64,000 bases of DNA from Lewinellaceae bacterium (GCA_020636025.1 JACJYQ010000004.1:248001-312000); one strand, 5' to 3'; positions 18,301-27,060 are shown, numbered from the stretch's first letter. Notes: a model not told the origin generated them from the sequence alone. Numbers and translations are program-made.

Positions 18301-20914
18301 TAGGGCCTTGAGAAGAAGCCTGCGCATCAACAAGTGTTTGTAGTGTGACACAGGTTAACGTTGCAGGTTGTGCTATCAGAGCCATTGGAGCATTCACATC
18401 ATTCAGTACCTGTACCGAAGATGTAGCTGTACAACCATTTGTTTGGTTGGTAACCTGGAGCACATAGATTCCGGCTGTATCAATTGTTGGAGTGAGGCCG
18501 TTTGTGCCACTCACAATATTACCATTTACAGTCGACCATTGATATATGAAATTTGGTCCGCTGCTGGAGGCTGTTCCATCCAGAACCATGGAAGGGGTGA
18601 TGCAATTCAGAGTAGAATCTGTACCGGCATTAGCCAGTGGTGGCGTAATATCCTCAGGCACAACAACGGATAAAGTTGCTGAACAGCTGTTTAATGTATT
18701 TACCAATTGAAGTGTATAGGTACCCGCAGCGTTGACAGTAGGTTGCAATGTGCCCTGCCCTGAAATAATACTACCAGGAACAGGTCCTGTCCAGGTATAA
18801 GTAAAATCTGGACCTGAGCTCGATTGACTGGCGTCGATGGTTACGCTTGGCACAACACAAGTTAACGGTGCAGGCATTAAAGCGCTTACGTCAGGAATAT
18901 TAGCATCTGCTGTCACTGTGATAGAAGCTGAAGCGGTACAGCCATTTGTTGTATTGGTTACCAACAAATCATAAACGCCAATTGAACCAGCCTCGGATAT
19001 GGCGGTATTGGTGTTACCGGTAATTGTGCCATTGGAAGTAGTCCATAAATAAGTAAATCCGGCCCCATTGCTGCTCGCTGAGCCATCCAATGATACTGTA
19101 TTTGTGGTACAAGTGATCTGGTTTGGTGGAGCAATTATGGCGCTTGGATCATTTATATCCTGATCAATTTGCACCGTACCTGTGGAAGTACAACCGTTAG
19201 CCGGGTTCGTTACAACAAGGGTATACAAACCAGGCGCATCAATATTCGGATTCCAGGAGTCTTGTCCCATGAGAATATTACCACCTCCGCTGGCAAACCA
19301 TGAAGGCATTAACGTAGTGTCACCTGGTGGCGGTATAGGGCCAATGTCGAGGTCGGTTGTTACACAGGTAAGAGTCGCCGGATTTCCAGTAGGCGCAGGA
19401 GGAGCCTGCATATCGGAAGATACCACTACGGTAGCTGATGAAGTACACCCTGTTGCAGTATTGGTAACCAGTAGCGTGTAGTTTCCAGCCGAGTCAACTT
19501 CGGGTGTCAATGTACCCTGACCGGAGACAATATTACCATCCGATGTTGTCCATAAGTATGTGTATTCAGGACCATTGGATGAAGCTGATGCATCCAGCAT
19601 AGTCGTTGGCGATGTGCAAATGAGCTGTGCAGGAGGTGCAATCAAGCTTGTCGGGGCTGGATTCTGAACGACACTTATGCTGGTACTGGTTGCACAAATG
19701 CTTGAACCGCTAACTGTAACTGAATAAGTCCCCGATGTGGATACTGTAATGGGGTTAATAGTATCTGAATTCGACCAAAGGTATTCCTGGAATGTTCCAC
19801 CTGTGACTGTGAGCGTAGAAACATCACCTGGGCAAAAAGGTGTCGTCGTTATTTCAATGGTTGGAGTAGGTAGCGGCGAAACTGTAGTGCTGCCTGTACC
19901 AGTACAACCATAAATATTGGTTACCGTCACCTCATAGATCCCCGGATCCGTTACTATATTGGTAACCCCCAAGTCGCCATTGGACCATTCATAATGCTGA
20001 TAACCAAAATCAGCAATCAGAATAGAAGATTGACCAGGGCAAATAGAATCCATGTTTGCTGAAACATTTACTGCGACTACTTCTCCAGAAGGGATAACAA
20101 TCTCTTTTTCTCCTGTACAACCATACTGATTGGTCACAGTAACAGAGTACAATCCGGGTTCAAAGATCATTGAAGGGTTTAATGTATCACCGGTACTCCA
20201 CTCATAATGACTGAAGTTCATTGGGACCTGGATAAATGCAGTATCTCCATAAGGGCAAACAGCCTGGGGGCCAGTGATGACCGGAAGTACTGGCGGGCTA
20301 GCCGGAATATTGATCTGCTCCATAAAAGGACAGCCCAACTGGTCGGTCAATGTTAATGTGTAATTACCTGGAGTGGAAACTTCTAATGGTGGAGCAGATC
20401 CGCCGCCTGTAGGAGTCCAGTTATATGTTTGAAAGTCATATCCTGTAGGGTTGATCAGGTCAATTATGGCTGTTTCTCCAACACAAATAGCAGGTGTTGC
20501 TGTAAGCTCCAAAGGGCCATCAAAGAAAGAGCCCGGTTGATCATAATCTGTATTCCAGTGACTCGGTTCACAGGTTGTACCTGAGGCATCCCAATCCCAA
20601 AAACCGGGAGGTACTACCGTTATTTTATGGGATACATCGCCGGTATTCCAAGTGGCTACTACCGGCTCTATCAACCCGGAAAAAGTCCAAACAATAACAG
20701 CGGTGAGTGTAATAGTGCCAGTGCTACAATCTACTACTGGTAAGGTTTCAGGATTGCAGTGGCCAAGGGCAATGGCAATTGAGTCAGCCTTGGTGAGCAT
20801 CCTGGGTTGTACAACTTTTTTGGGCTCTGGGTCCCCTGTTGCATGCACCAGTCCAGGGAAGGCCAGGAAACAGAAAATCAAGCAAATAAGTAGTGTGGTG
20901 TATCGCTTTGCCAT
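15329..20914 (-). CDS. Giant secreted repeat protein with gliding-motility-type (T9SS type B) C-terminal domain
   Basis: 1,861 residues. A signal peptide (LLICLIFCFLAFPGLVHA) leads into four shorter Ig-like units (about 135-420; each has a YEWS or YNWT core and a YxVTVTNxYGCTG end). Then come 14 tandem units of about 84 residues (about 421-1595), with the consensus LTC near the start, SSxGxxFTYxWTT and xGTYTLxVTNxxNGCT. A SprB-like unit (GPFEYSIDGGSTFFPAS ... DANGC) and a CHU_C/type B sorting domain (IFDRWGSLVFENKNF ... GVFVWWAKVELIDGR) close it. Such proteins are exported by T9SS and act as surface adhesins or matrix components. That role is inferred here. Confidence 0.9.
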   Translation of the reverse strand: MAKRYTTLLICLIFCFLAFPGLVHATGDPEPKKVVQPRMLTKADSIAIALGHCNPETLPVVDCSTGTITLTAVIVWTFSGLIEPVVATWNTGDVSHKITVVPPGFWDWDASGTTCEPSHWNTDYDQPGSFFDGPLELTATPAICVGETAIIDLINPTGYDFQTYNWTPTGGGSAPPLEVSTPGNYTLTLTDQLGCPFMEQINIPASPPVLPVITGPQAVCPYGDTAFIQVPMNFSHYEWSTGDTLNPSMIFEPGLYSVTVTNQYGCTGEKEIVIPSGEVVAVNVSANMDSICPGQSSILIADFGYQHYEWSNGDLGVTNIVTDPGIYEVTVTNIYGCTGTGSTTVSPLPTPTIEITTTPFCPGDVSTLTVTGGTFQEYLWSNSDTINPITVSTSGTYSVTVSGSSICATSTSISVVQNPAPTSLIAPPAQLICTSPTTMLDASASSNGPEYTYLWTTSDGNIVSGQGTLTPEVDSAGNYTLLVTNTATGCTSSATVVVSSDMQAPPAPTGNPATLTCVTTDLDIGPIPPPGDTTLMPSWFASGGGNILMGQDSWNPNIDAPGLYTLVVTNPANGCTSTGTVQIDQDINDPSAIIAPPNQITCTTNTVSLDGSASSNGAGFTYLWTTSNGTITGNTNTAISEAGSIGVYDLLVTNTTNGCTASASITVTADANIPDVSALMPAPLTCVVPSVTIDASQSSSGPDFTYTWTGPVPGSIISGQGTLQPTVNAAGTYTLQLVNTLNSCSATLSVVVPEDITPPLANAGTDSTLNCITPSMVLDGTASSSGPNFIYQWSTVNGNIVSGTNGLTPTIDTAGIYVLQVTNQTNGCTATSSVQVLNDVNAPMALIAQPATLTCVTLQTLVDAQASSQGPTYTYSWSGPGIISGQGSTQISVDQPGTYTLDIVNTANGCTDTETVIVPQDIVPPAALAGNDVLINCFTPTGDIGDLGNPPAPDFTLAWSTTDGTFTSPTDGPTATISSAGTYTLVVTNNINGCTSTDDVLVTADFAVPAADAGPTEELTCIMPNTVLQGTASTGAGFVYLWTTADGHIVSGENTLNPLIDQEGLYSLLVTNSQNGCTNTADVTITISADVPISVIAPPALLTCSITSIPLNGAGSTAGPTIVYSWTASNGGNITGSNNSLSTTIDAPGTYTLNVFDSSNSCSSSKTIIVNEDLEPPVVLASPDNTLTCTILNLPIGATIQSSSSQNLVYTWSTPTGTIDSGGNTPNPTVSSTGIYTVVVTDNFNGCTGTDEVEIFEDVAAPLVNIALPETLNCVLEQTQIDALSSSAGAEFTYQWTSPDGNIVSGDNTLTPTVDAPGTYNLVITNNDNGCTETGVSIVAEDIAPPTALAGNSVGLDCDTQTNSLDGTGSSQGVEFTYMWTTSNGQILSGFNSLTPEVGDPGTYILTVNNTQNGCSSTSSVVVTEDLTTPAFSIATPDLLTCVTTVAQLAATGQGFGTSPTYTWTTGNGNITAGGSTLNATADAPGTYTLTIVNTQTGCTDVEQIIVDENVTPPPISALPVLPLTCTVFERILQANTSAQATLQWSTLDGHIASGANSANPVVDEPGLYTVTATLPLNGCTNTTDVTLLQEMNIPTGLDYSLDPPLCNGILGTVTVEQIVGGIGPFEYSIDGGSTFFPASQINNLTPGDYDLVIRDANGCEVEEHIPVPPPPTPGVTLPPSFSIQIGENQELLADIPPGFPLNLIEQVIWDPMDNLTFDGNTILDLLNPVAMPFVTTEYQVTILTAEGCKATARTLIKVDREIDIYAPNIIWPEDPDGTNNSFTIFTREGSVNQIEQLQIFDRWGSLVFENKNFLPDDPSIGWTGENRGLPVNPGVFVWWAKVELIDGRTVLLKGDVTVMR
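16130..19654 (-). repeat. Coding tandem repeat array, 14 units of about 250 bp
   Basis: This is the DNA of the 14 Ig/PKD-like units inside the giant protein. Units are 81-85 residues long and clearly diverged from each other (hallmark residues C near unit position 13, W near 37, and NGCT near 68), so the array is old rather than freshly duplicated. Boundaries are estimated from residue counts. Confidence 0.85.
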
Positions 20915-21342
20915 AGGTTAATGTTTGTAATTTTTGAAGGTTTGCCGAGATTGAAAATCGGCTATCTACTGGTTATAAGTTGCAATATAAAGCATCTTAG
21001 AATTTTATTCCGATTTCTAGGATGTTGTTAAGCATTTGTGCTACAATTAAGAGCCGGAAACAACGATTTCGCTGCCTCGACACAGATAAGTGTTTTCAAT
21101 TTTTGTCCAGGGAATGGTTTACATAAGTTTCCGGAACCTGCTGCGTCTGATCAGACATAAAACCCATCTTTGGAGGAAGAAGCAAGCAAAAAAAAATCCC
21201 GAACCTACCCTTGCAAGGTAAATTCGGGATGACGTTTATCGAAGGTCAAAACTCGAAAAGCGATCAGGAGTCTGAACAAAGCGAGTAAATCAGGAAATAA
21301 TCCTGACAAGTATTTTCATACCCTATTAATTGAATACAAACC
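20915..21342. other. Intergenic region of 428 bp
   Basis: No gene is seen. It holds the 5' region of the minus-strand giant gene and, at 21187-21230, a terminator for the minus-strand genes to its right. A small hairpin TCAGG/CCTGA lies near 21292-21308. No clear TAnnTTTG promoter box was found for the giant gene. Confidence 0.6.
21187..21230 (-). terminator. Intrinsic terminator of the DUF4625-like / M1 / YHS gene group
   Basis: ATCCCGAA at 21196-21203 pairs with TTCGGGAT at 21223-21230, and TACC with GGTA inside it. On the minus strand the stem is followed by a run of nine T. It lies 113 bp past the stop of the lipoprotein gene at 21343. Confidence 0.85.
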
Positions 21343-21741
21343 TTATGGCTTCACCGTAAAGTGAACTTCACTTGTGGTAATGTTACTTGCATGGTCTTCA
21401 GCGGTAACCACCAACGTTACGCCTATTTCAGATGCAATACCGGCAGGAGCCCAAAACTCGAGGATTTCGTATGAGGTCAGGTCATGTACTTCCGGGGAGG
21501 CGGTAAACAAAACTGAACCATCGAAATCAGTCACTATTTTAATTCGCAATTCGTGCAGGCTTTCATCAGTTACCATGCCGCTGATCGAAACCCCGCCTGC
21601 AATGGATTCACTTTCAATTGGTGACGTTATGGTAATAACCGGAGGATTGGCATCATCGGGCACCTCCGTTTCATGTTTACAAGAAATCAACAAAGTCGCC
21701 AGAGACACCGTAAGCATCAGGAGCTTTTGAATATTCGTCAT
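21343..21741 (-). CDS. DUF4625-like lipoprotein
   Basis: 132 residues. A lipoprotein signal (LLMLTVSLATLLISC, Cys21) is followed by one Ig-like domain starting PPVITITSPIESESIAGG, with SISGMVTDESLHELRI, HDLTSYEILEFW and VTLVVTAEDHASN. The pattern matches DUF4625, a beta-sandwich family of Bacteroidota without a known function. It lies 56 bp after the M1 peptidase gene on the same strand and probably shares its transcript, ended by the terminator at 21187. A role at the cell surface is inferred from lipidation only. Confidence 0.8.
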   Translation of the reverse strand: MTNIQKLLMLTVSLATLLISCKHETEVPDDANPPVITITSPIESESIAGGVSISGMVTDESLHELRIKIVTDFDGSVLFTASPEVHDLTSYEILEFWAPAGIASEIGVTLVVTAEDHASNITTSEVHFTVKP

Positions 21742-21797
21742 TAAATTGGCTATTTAAAGAAATGAGTTAAGAGTTAAATTAGGCTGTTTAATCAAAA

Positions 21798-23774
21798 TTA
21801 TTGTACCATTATTTTCTTTGCAATTTGAAAGTCCTTTCCTGTGATCTGTAGCTGGTACCACCCGGCTGGAACATCGTGTACATCAAGCAACATTTTATTC
21901 ACACCCGGCAGCGCAAATGATTGATCCTGCTTTATCAATCTACCTTCTGCATTAATCAGGTGGACTTCGATTTCGGATCCTGCATCAATGCGTAACTGAT
22001 AGTGTGCTTTTCCATGGGTCGGATTGGGCATGATTGTCAAATCATATTTTGGTACTGGTTCTCCAGTAGAAGTGAGTTCCTGGACAAAGTTATTGCGGCT
22101 AACAATCCAGAGATTTGGATCAAATTCCAGCATGGTAGGGCTAAAGTCTAGTTGTAGCGTAAAACTCTGGCCATTTGACGTATTATTCAATACGACCATG
22201 GTGTCGGACATGCCATCTGATAACTTCAGCTGAAGCGGCATCTCAAAAAACGATACGGTGGGACTCGATTGCGTTTGATCGATTTTAATGGTTACTTCAT
22301 TAGTAGGTTTCTTCGACCAGGAAATCTGGTAACCAGGGTAGCCTTCACCATAATACCAATCAGCAAAAAAGCCATTGAGATTTTTACCGGAACTCAGCTC
22401 AAGATGATTTTTGAGATCATCAGTTTTGGCATAACTGTAGGCAAGATTTGGGTCATTCAAATAATTTCTAACCCCCTCAAAAAACGCATCGTCGCCACAA
22501 ACCCAGCGAAGCATGTGCAGCACCATGGCGCCTTTGGCATAGGACAATCGGCCACTGAACACGCGTGCTACTGAAGTGGTATCCGGTACAAATACAGAGC
22601 CGTCCTGTTCATTTGTAGAAATGTCGATTCGGTTCTGTTTAAAGTTTTGCCAGTATTGTGGAAGCAGAAATTCATAACACAATCCACTCAAATATGTCGC
22701 AAACCCTTCATTTAGCCAGATATCCTGCCAAGTTCCACAGGTGACCTTATCACCAAACCAGTGGTGAGCCAATTCATGACCCAGCAATTCAAAACCCCAG
22801 CTTCCAACAAAAGTCATGGTCTGGTGCTCCATTCCCCCACCCCAATTGAACTGAGCGTGTCCGTACTTTTCTTCCTGAAATGGGTAAAGTCCAAATAAAT
22901 CATCAAATAGCTGCATTTGTGCCACTACCTCTGCCGTACCTTCCATCGCTGCACTTACGCTCTCAGGATAGACATAATTGAGTATGGTTGTGGTATTGCC
23001 ATTAAAAGGGGCCAAATTCTCATACTCAACATAATTTGTCACTGCCATACAAATAAGGTACGCAGCAATTGGATACTGGTGTTTCCAGTGTGTAGTCGTC
23101 GTATTACCTATTGTTACTTCACTTACCAGCAAGCCGTTGCTGGCTGCCCTATAACCTGCCGGATGATTGATGAATACATCAATTGAATCAATCTTGTCAT
23201 CCAGAGACTGTTTGCAAGGCCACCACTCCTTGGCTCCATAGGGCTCTGAAAGGGTCCATAAAACGGGAATGGAATCCGGACCGTGGATACCTGTTTCAAA
23301 GGAACCAAATCCAGTGGATGTTGGAATGCCCTGGTAGTAAAATGTAAGACTATCCTTTACCTGAGCGGCAAGGTTTTGCGGAAATTCAACAGTCAACACA
23401 TCCCCCAGTCTTGTAAAAATCAATTTTTGCCCATGGTACAAAACACTGTCCATTGTAAGCGCTTCCGAGAAATCAAATTCCAGGCTTGACAAGATCTCAT
23501 AAGGCTCAAATACCGTCATGACGGTACCCCTAATGTATTTCACTGCCGGGTCAACCGTCCAGTGTAAGCGGCAATATTGTATATCACTTCGATTTACTGC
23601 GCTCACCAGACCGCCTCGCTCCTGTGCTTTTTGATTTCGAAGCCAGGCCGACTTTTCTGTCTGGACAATGGTCTCAAAATCATCATTTTGAGCTTTGAGA
23701 GAAAAATCCAGCATTAACAACATGGCCAACATCAGTATGGCTCTGCTTACAGTTTCTCTGAACATAATGTACAA
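21798..23774 (-). CDS. Secreted M1-family aminopeptidase with T9SS type A sorting domain
   Basis: 658 residues. A signal peptide lies near residues 8-28 (the second Met at residue 4 is an alternative start). The M1 domain carries the substrate-recognition GGMEHQT at 313-319 (a variant of GxMEN) and the zinc site HELAHHWF at 333-340 with the third ligand Glu356 in LNEGFATY. From about residue 580, PNPTHGKAHYQLRI and VPAGWYQLQITG form a type A T9SS C-terminal sorting domain. The enzyme should be exported and trim N-terminal residues of peptides outside the cell. The YHS lipoprotein gene ends 10 bp upstream, suggesting one transcript. Confidence 0.93.
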   Translation of the reverse strand: MYIMFRETVSRAILMLAMLLMLDFSLKAQNDDFETIVQTEKSAWLRNQKAQERGGLVSAVNRSDIQYCRLHWTVDPAVKYIRGTVMTVFEPYEILSSLEFDFSEALTMDSVLYHGQKLIFTRLGDVLTVEFPQNLAAQVKDSLTFYYQGIPTSTGFGSFETGIHGPDSIPVLWTLSEPYGAKEWWPCKQSLDDKIDSIDVFINHPAGYRAASNGLLVSEVTIGNTTTTHWKHQYPIAAYLICMAVTNYVEYENLAPFNGNTTTILNYVYPESVSAAMEGTAEVVAQMQLFDDLFGLYPFQEEKYGHAQFNWGGGMEHQTMTFVGSWGFELLGHELAHHWFGDKVTCGTWQDIWLNEGFATYLSGLCYEFLLPQYWQNFKQNRIDISTNEQDGSVFVPDTTSVARVFSGRLSYAKGAMVLHMLRWVCGDDAFFEGVRNYLNDPNLAYSYAKTDDLKNHLELSSGKNLNGFFADWYYGEGYPGYQISWSKKPTNEVTIKIDQTQSSPTVSFFEMPLQLKLSDGMSDTMVVLNNTSNGQSFTLQLDFSPTMLEFDPNLWIVSRNNFVQELTSTGEPVPKYDLTIMPNPTHGKAHYQLRIDAGSEIEVHLINAEGRLIKQDQSFALPGVNKMLLDVHDVPAGWYQLQITGKDFQIAKKIMVQ

Positions 23775-23784
23775 ATTTTAATTA

Positions 23785-24141
23785 CTACTCCGATTTGGCG
23801 AGGTACTTCTGAGGGTCTTTCTGAAAAGTAGACTTACAATGCCCGGAGCAAAATCCGTAAACTTTGCCTCCGTAATGCAAGGTATCTGAATCCCCCTCTT
23901 TTACCTTCATTCCACAAACGGGGTCTTTATCACCGGCCCATTCCAAAGCGGTTTCCCCTTCAGCTGCTGCAGAGGTTGCATGCTCCAGTTTTGAAGCAAC
24001 ATCAACAGGATTCATTGGATCGGAACTGTGAATCGGAGCGCTTTTTACTCCTTTGTTATCAGCTGATTGAGCAGATTTATCCTTGCAACTGAACAGCAGG
24101 AAAATTCCGAAAAGAAAAATTAGTAATGATGTCTTTTTCAT
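23785..24141 (-). CDS. YHS-domain lipoprotein
   Basis: The start at 24141 was chosen because MKKTSLLIFLFGIFLLFSC gives a lipobox (Cys19); the longer frame up to 24270 would run into the terminator. The mature 100 residues end in a YHS domain: DPVCGMKV, YGGKVYGFCSGHCKSTFQKDP. YHS domains bind heavy-metal ions, often copper, through their Cys residues, and also sit in metal ATPases. A periplasmic metal-binding role is inferred. It is followed 10 bp later by the M1 aminopeptidase gene. Confidence 0.85.
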   Translation of the reverse strand: MKKTSLLIFLFGIFLLFSCKDKSAQSADNKGVKSAPIHSSDPMNPVDVASKLEHATSAAAEGETALEWAGDKDPVCGMKVKEGDSDTLHYGGKVYGFCSGHCKSTFQKDPQKYLAKSE

Positions 24142-24254
24142 GGTCTTGTAAATGTAGTGTAGATGAAGAAACTTAAATGTCAAATAATTGCCAGCCTTAC
24201 AAAAACTGATAAAATCAATTACTGCGGCAGCCTTACTATATCCTGAATGGAACA

Positions 24255-24297
24255 ACAAAAAAAGCGGCAAGGATTAACATCCTGCCGCTTTTTTTAG
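24255..24297. terminator. Bidirectional intrinsic terminator after tsf
   Basis: AAGCGGC plus AGGAT pairs with ATCCT plus GCCGCTT around a TAAC loop, with one bulged A, flanked by seven A on the left and seven T on the right. It lies 23 bp past the tsf stop and ends the rplM-rpsI-rpsB-tsf operon on the minus strand. Confidence 0.93.
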
Positions 24298-24317
24298 AAA
24301 CTAAAGTCTCGACTTAA

Positions 24318-25148
24318 TTATAGTGCCACCTGTTTAAAGGCTGTCACAGTAAGATCTTTATCAAGACTCTTAAGGTACTGATCGACGTTTTGGTCGTTGT
24401 TTTTAACAAATTTCTGGCTGAGAAGTGTGTTCTCCTGAAAGAACTTATTCAAACGGCCCATGGCAATTTTCTCAAGCATTTCTTCAGGTTTTCCTTCATT
24501 ACGTGCCAGGTCTTTACCAACTTCAATTTCACGCTCGATGATTTTTGGATCAACATCATCTTTGCTAACTGAAACCGGGCTCATTGCAGCAATCTGCATC
24601 GCAATGTCACGACCAGCTTGTTCAAAACTATCGTTATTTTTATTGAGAGCAACCAGAACTGAACGCTTGTTGTTGGAGTGGTTATAAGTTAACACTAGTT
24701 CTCCGGTTAGCAATTCATAACGGCTAAGCTCAACTTTCTCACCGATGATACCATTCTGCTCTCCTACTTTCTCACCAATGCTTACAGAACCTTCGATAGG
24801 CAAGGCAAGCAATTCTTCCAACGTAGCAGGAGACTTCTCCAAAGCGATGTTGGCGATTTTATTGGTGAGGCCGATGAAGTTGTCATTACGTGCAACAAAA
24901 TCAGTTTCGCAGTTCAATGCTACCATAATGCCTTTTTTCTGAGAGGCATCAGTAATAGCCACTACCACCCCTTCGTTCGCATCACGGTCTTCCCGTTTGG
25001 CAGCTTTGGCGATACCTTTTTTGCGAAGCCAGTCTTGTGCGGCATCATAATCACCTTGCGCCTCTTCGAGGGCTTTTTTGCAATCCATCATCCCTGCATC
25101 TGTCATTTCACGCAGTTTCTGAATGTCGGCAGTAGTTACTTTGTACAT
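24318..25148 (-). CDS. tsf: Translation elongation factor Ts
   Basis: 276 residues, a typical length. It is the guanine-nucleotide exchange factor for EF-Tu. The N-terminal UBA-like part (TADIQKLREMTDAGMMDCKK, ALEEAQGDYDAAQDWLRKKG) is followed by the EF-Tu-contacting core with GIMVALNCETDFVARN. It is last in the operon, 66 bp after rpsB, with an intrinsic terminator behind it. Confidence 0.98.
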   Translation of the reverse strand: MYKVTTADIQKLREMTDAGMMDCKKALEEAQGDYDAAQDWLRKKGIAKAAKREDRDANEGVVVAITDASQKKGIMVALNCETDFVARNDNFIGLTNKIANIALEKSPATLEELLALPIEGSVSIGEKVGEQNGIIGEKVELSRYELLTGELVLTYNHSNNKRSVLVALNKNNDSFEQAGRDIAMQIAAMSPVSVSKDDVDPKIIEREIEVGKDLARNEGKPEEMLEKIAMGRLNKFFQENTLLSQKFVKNNDQNVDQYLKSLDKDLTVTAFKQVAL

Positions 25149-25214
25149 TGCTTAATTTAATATGATTTGTTTAAGTAAATGGTTGTTTGATCCGAAATCA
25201 GATCTAAAATTTGA

Positions 25215-25949
25215 TTATTCGGCAGTTGCCACCACGCTGTCTTTTTCCTCACCTTTTGCACTCTTGCGCTCATCCAATCCTTCCTGAATAGCTCCAACCA
25301 GGTAGTTGGCTATGTAAGCAATGGCTTTTGAAGCATCGTCGTTGCAAGGAATTGGGAAATCAACCAGGGTAGGATCGGAATTTGTATCCACCATACCAAA
25401 GGTCTTAATGCCCAATTTTCTTGACTCTGCCAATGCCAGGTGCTCATGGTGAATATCCACGATAAAAACGGCTGAAGGCAGGCGGTTCAACTGTTCGATA
25501 CCACCGAGGTGTTTTGACATCTTACCATGTTCGCGACCCAAAGTCAGACGCTCTTTTTTAGTAATGCTTGTCAGTGTAGTATCGGCCAGCATACGCTCGA
25601 TATTCTGCATTTTCTTTACAGATTTGCGGATGGTGGCAAAGTTGGTCATCATACCACCCAGCCATCTTTCTGTAACGAAAGGCATTCCAACTGATTCAGC
25701 AGCTTTTTTCACGATGTCGCGAGCTTGCTTCTTGGTGGCAACGAACATGATCTTTTTTCCGGCCTTAGCCAGTGCCTTCATCGCAGATGCGGAACGCTCC
25801 AGGCATTCTGATGTGCGATTCAGGTCTATGATGTGGATACCCTTGTGCTCCATAAAGATATACGGAGTCATTTTCGGGTTCCATTTTTTACGCAAGTGAC
25901 CAAAGTGGCAACCTGCATCAAGCAATTCTTTATATGTAGGCTTTTGCAT
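25215..25949 (-). CDS. rpsB: 30S ribosomal protein S2
   Basis: 244 residues. Visible family blocks are LLDAGCHFGHLRKKWNPKM, YIFMEHKGIHIIDL, FVATKKQA, ERWLGGMMTNF and IPCNDDA. Its C-terminal tail is acidic and Lys-rich. S2 binds late to the small subunit near S1 and bS21; in Bacteroidota this region is linked to anti-Shine-Dalgarno occlusion. It lies 12 bp after rpsI and before tsf, the usual order. Confidence 0.98.
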   Translation of the reverse strand: MQKPTYKELLDAGCHFGHLRKKWNPKMTPYIFMEHKGIHIIDLNRTSECLERSASAMKALAKAGKKIMFVATKKQARDIVKKAAESVGMPFVTERWLGGMMTNFATIRKSVKKMQNIERMLADTTLTSITKKERLTLGREHGKMSKHLGGIEQLNRLPSAVFIVDIHHEHLALAESRKLGIKTFGMVDTNSDPTLVDFPIPCNDDASKAIAYIANYLVGAIQEGLDERKSAKGEEKDSVVATAE

Positions 25950-25961
25950 TGTTACGTACTT

Positions 25962-26348
25962 TTAGCGTTTAGAGAACTGGAAGTGCTTACGTGCTTTTGG
26001 CTGACCGTATTTCTTACGTTCAACAGCACGGCTGTCCCGGGTTAGGAATTTTTTGTCTTTCAAAGGCTTCTTGAACTCTTCGTTGAGTTTTACAAGCGCG
26101 CGGCTCAATCCCATACGAATGGCTTCAGATTGTCCTTTGTAACCACCTCCACGTACATTTACCTTCATGTCGTAAATGTTCTCTACTTCCACTACACCAA
26201 ATGGGTCGGTAACGTTGTGTTGAACATGTATCTGTGGGAAATATTCGCGGTAGTCTTTACCGTTAACGGTAATTTTACCTTCCCCTTTCATCAGATACAC
26301 GCGGGCTACGGATGTCTTACGTCGCCCGATTGCATTTATCATTTCCAT
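25962..26348 (-). CDS. rpsI: 30S ribosomal protein S9
   Basis: 128 residues. It starts INAIGRRKTSVARVYL, has the GKITVNGKDYREYFP core and ends in the conserved basic tail KARKHFQFSKR, which reaches the P-site tRNA. It follows rplM by 47 bp and precedes rpsB by 12 bp in one operon. Confidence 0.98.
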   Translation of the reverse strand: MEMINAIGRRKTSVARVYLMKGEGKITVNGKDYREYFPQIHVQHNVTDPFGVVEVENIYDMKVNVRGGGYKGQSEAIRMGLSRALVKLNEEFKKPLKDKKFLTRDSRAVERKKYGQPKARKHFQFSKR

Positions 26349-26395
26349 ATTATTTCTTTAATGTTAAAGGAATTAATGATCCCGATGAACTCAGA

Positions 26396-26842
26396 TCATT
26401 TAAATGAGATGGTTTCAGGTTTCTGAGCCTGATGAGGATGCTCGGTGCCTGTGTACACAAACAGCTTCTTGCCCATGGCACGACCCAATTTGTTTTTAGG
26501 CAACATACCTTTGATGGCACGCTCGATGATGCGCTCAGGATGCTTTTCCAGCATTTCTTCTGCCAAAGTGATTTTCAAACCACCTGGATAGTGTGAGTGG
26601 TTGTGATACTCTTTTTGTTGCCATTTCTTACCGGTAAAGCGAACTTTCTCGGCATTGATAACAATCACATAATCACCGGTATCGGCATGTGGTGTGTAGC
26701 TTGGTTTATTTTTACCGCGCAATAAACTGGCAATATTGGCGCAAAGACGACCGGTCACCTGGTTCTCCGCGTCCACGATGTACCACTTGCGCACCGCTTT
26801 TTCTGCGGAAACGGACTCTGTCCGGTAACTTAAGGTATTCAT
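26396..26842 (-). CDS. rplM: 50S ribosomal protein L13
   Basis: 148 residues. Key blocks are KWYIVDAENQVTGRLC, HADTGDYVIVINAEKVRFTG and RAIKGMLPKNKLGRAM. First gene of the L13-S9-S2-EF-Ts operon. A clear promoter (26940-26970) and a leader of about 90 nt precede it. L13 leaders bind L13 for autoregulation in several bacterial groups; whether this leader does so is not shown. Confidence 0.98.
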   Translation of the reverse strand: MNTLSYRTESVSAEKAVRKWYIVDAENQVTGRLCANIASLLRGKNKPSYTPHADTGDYVIVINAEKVRFTGKKWQQKEYHNHSHYPGGLKITLAEEMLEKHPERIIERAIKGMLPKNKLGRAMGKKLFVYTGTEHPHQAQKPETISFK

Positions 26843-26932
26843 TCGTATAAATTTAATTTATCAACATTGCGAAATGCGAAAAGGCCATAAATCTAGGTTT
26901 TCAGCCCCCATTTCCAGCACCCTTATTTCTAA
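26843..26932 (-). promoter_or_regulatory. 5' leader of the rplM operon, possible L13 autoregulatory RNA
   Basis: Between the predicted start of transcription and the rplM ATG the minus strand can fold CCTCTTA-GAAA-TAAGGG at its 5' end, a CATT-TCGC-AATG hairpin, and an ATAAATT/AATTTAT pairing just before the start codon. L13 leader motifs have been described in Bacteroidia, so this is a fair candidate. No covariance check was possible. Confidence 0.35.
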
Positions 26933-26939
26933 GAGGCCG

Positions 26940-26970
26940 CAAAGGTAGAATTAGCTATGTTGCTGTGCAA
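26940..26970 (-). promoter_or_regulatory. Bacteroidota-type promoter of the rplM operon
   Basis: On the minus strand TTG (26968-26970), a 20-nt spacer and TACCTTTG (26940-26947) match the TTG / TAnnTTTG consensus. It lies about 98 nt before the rplM start. Confidence 0.75.
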
Positions 26971-27060
26971 GCATTCTATAAAAATTTTCAATAGCAACCT
27001 TTGTAACTAATTGAAAATCAGCCGAATTTTTGCCCATTTTTTTTCATAGCATTTAAAATG

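Noticed and set aside
15366..20921. Many plus-strand open frames opposite the giant gene
   Set aside because: They are short, lack start context and lie antisense to a clear repeat-coding gene with biased composition.
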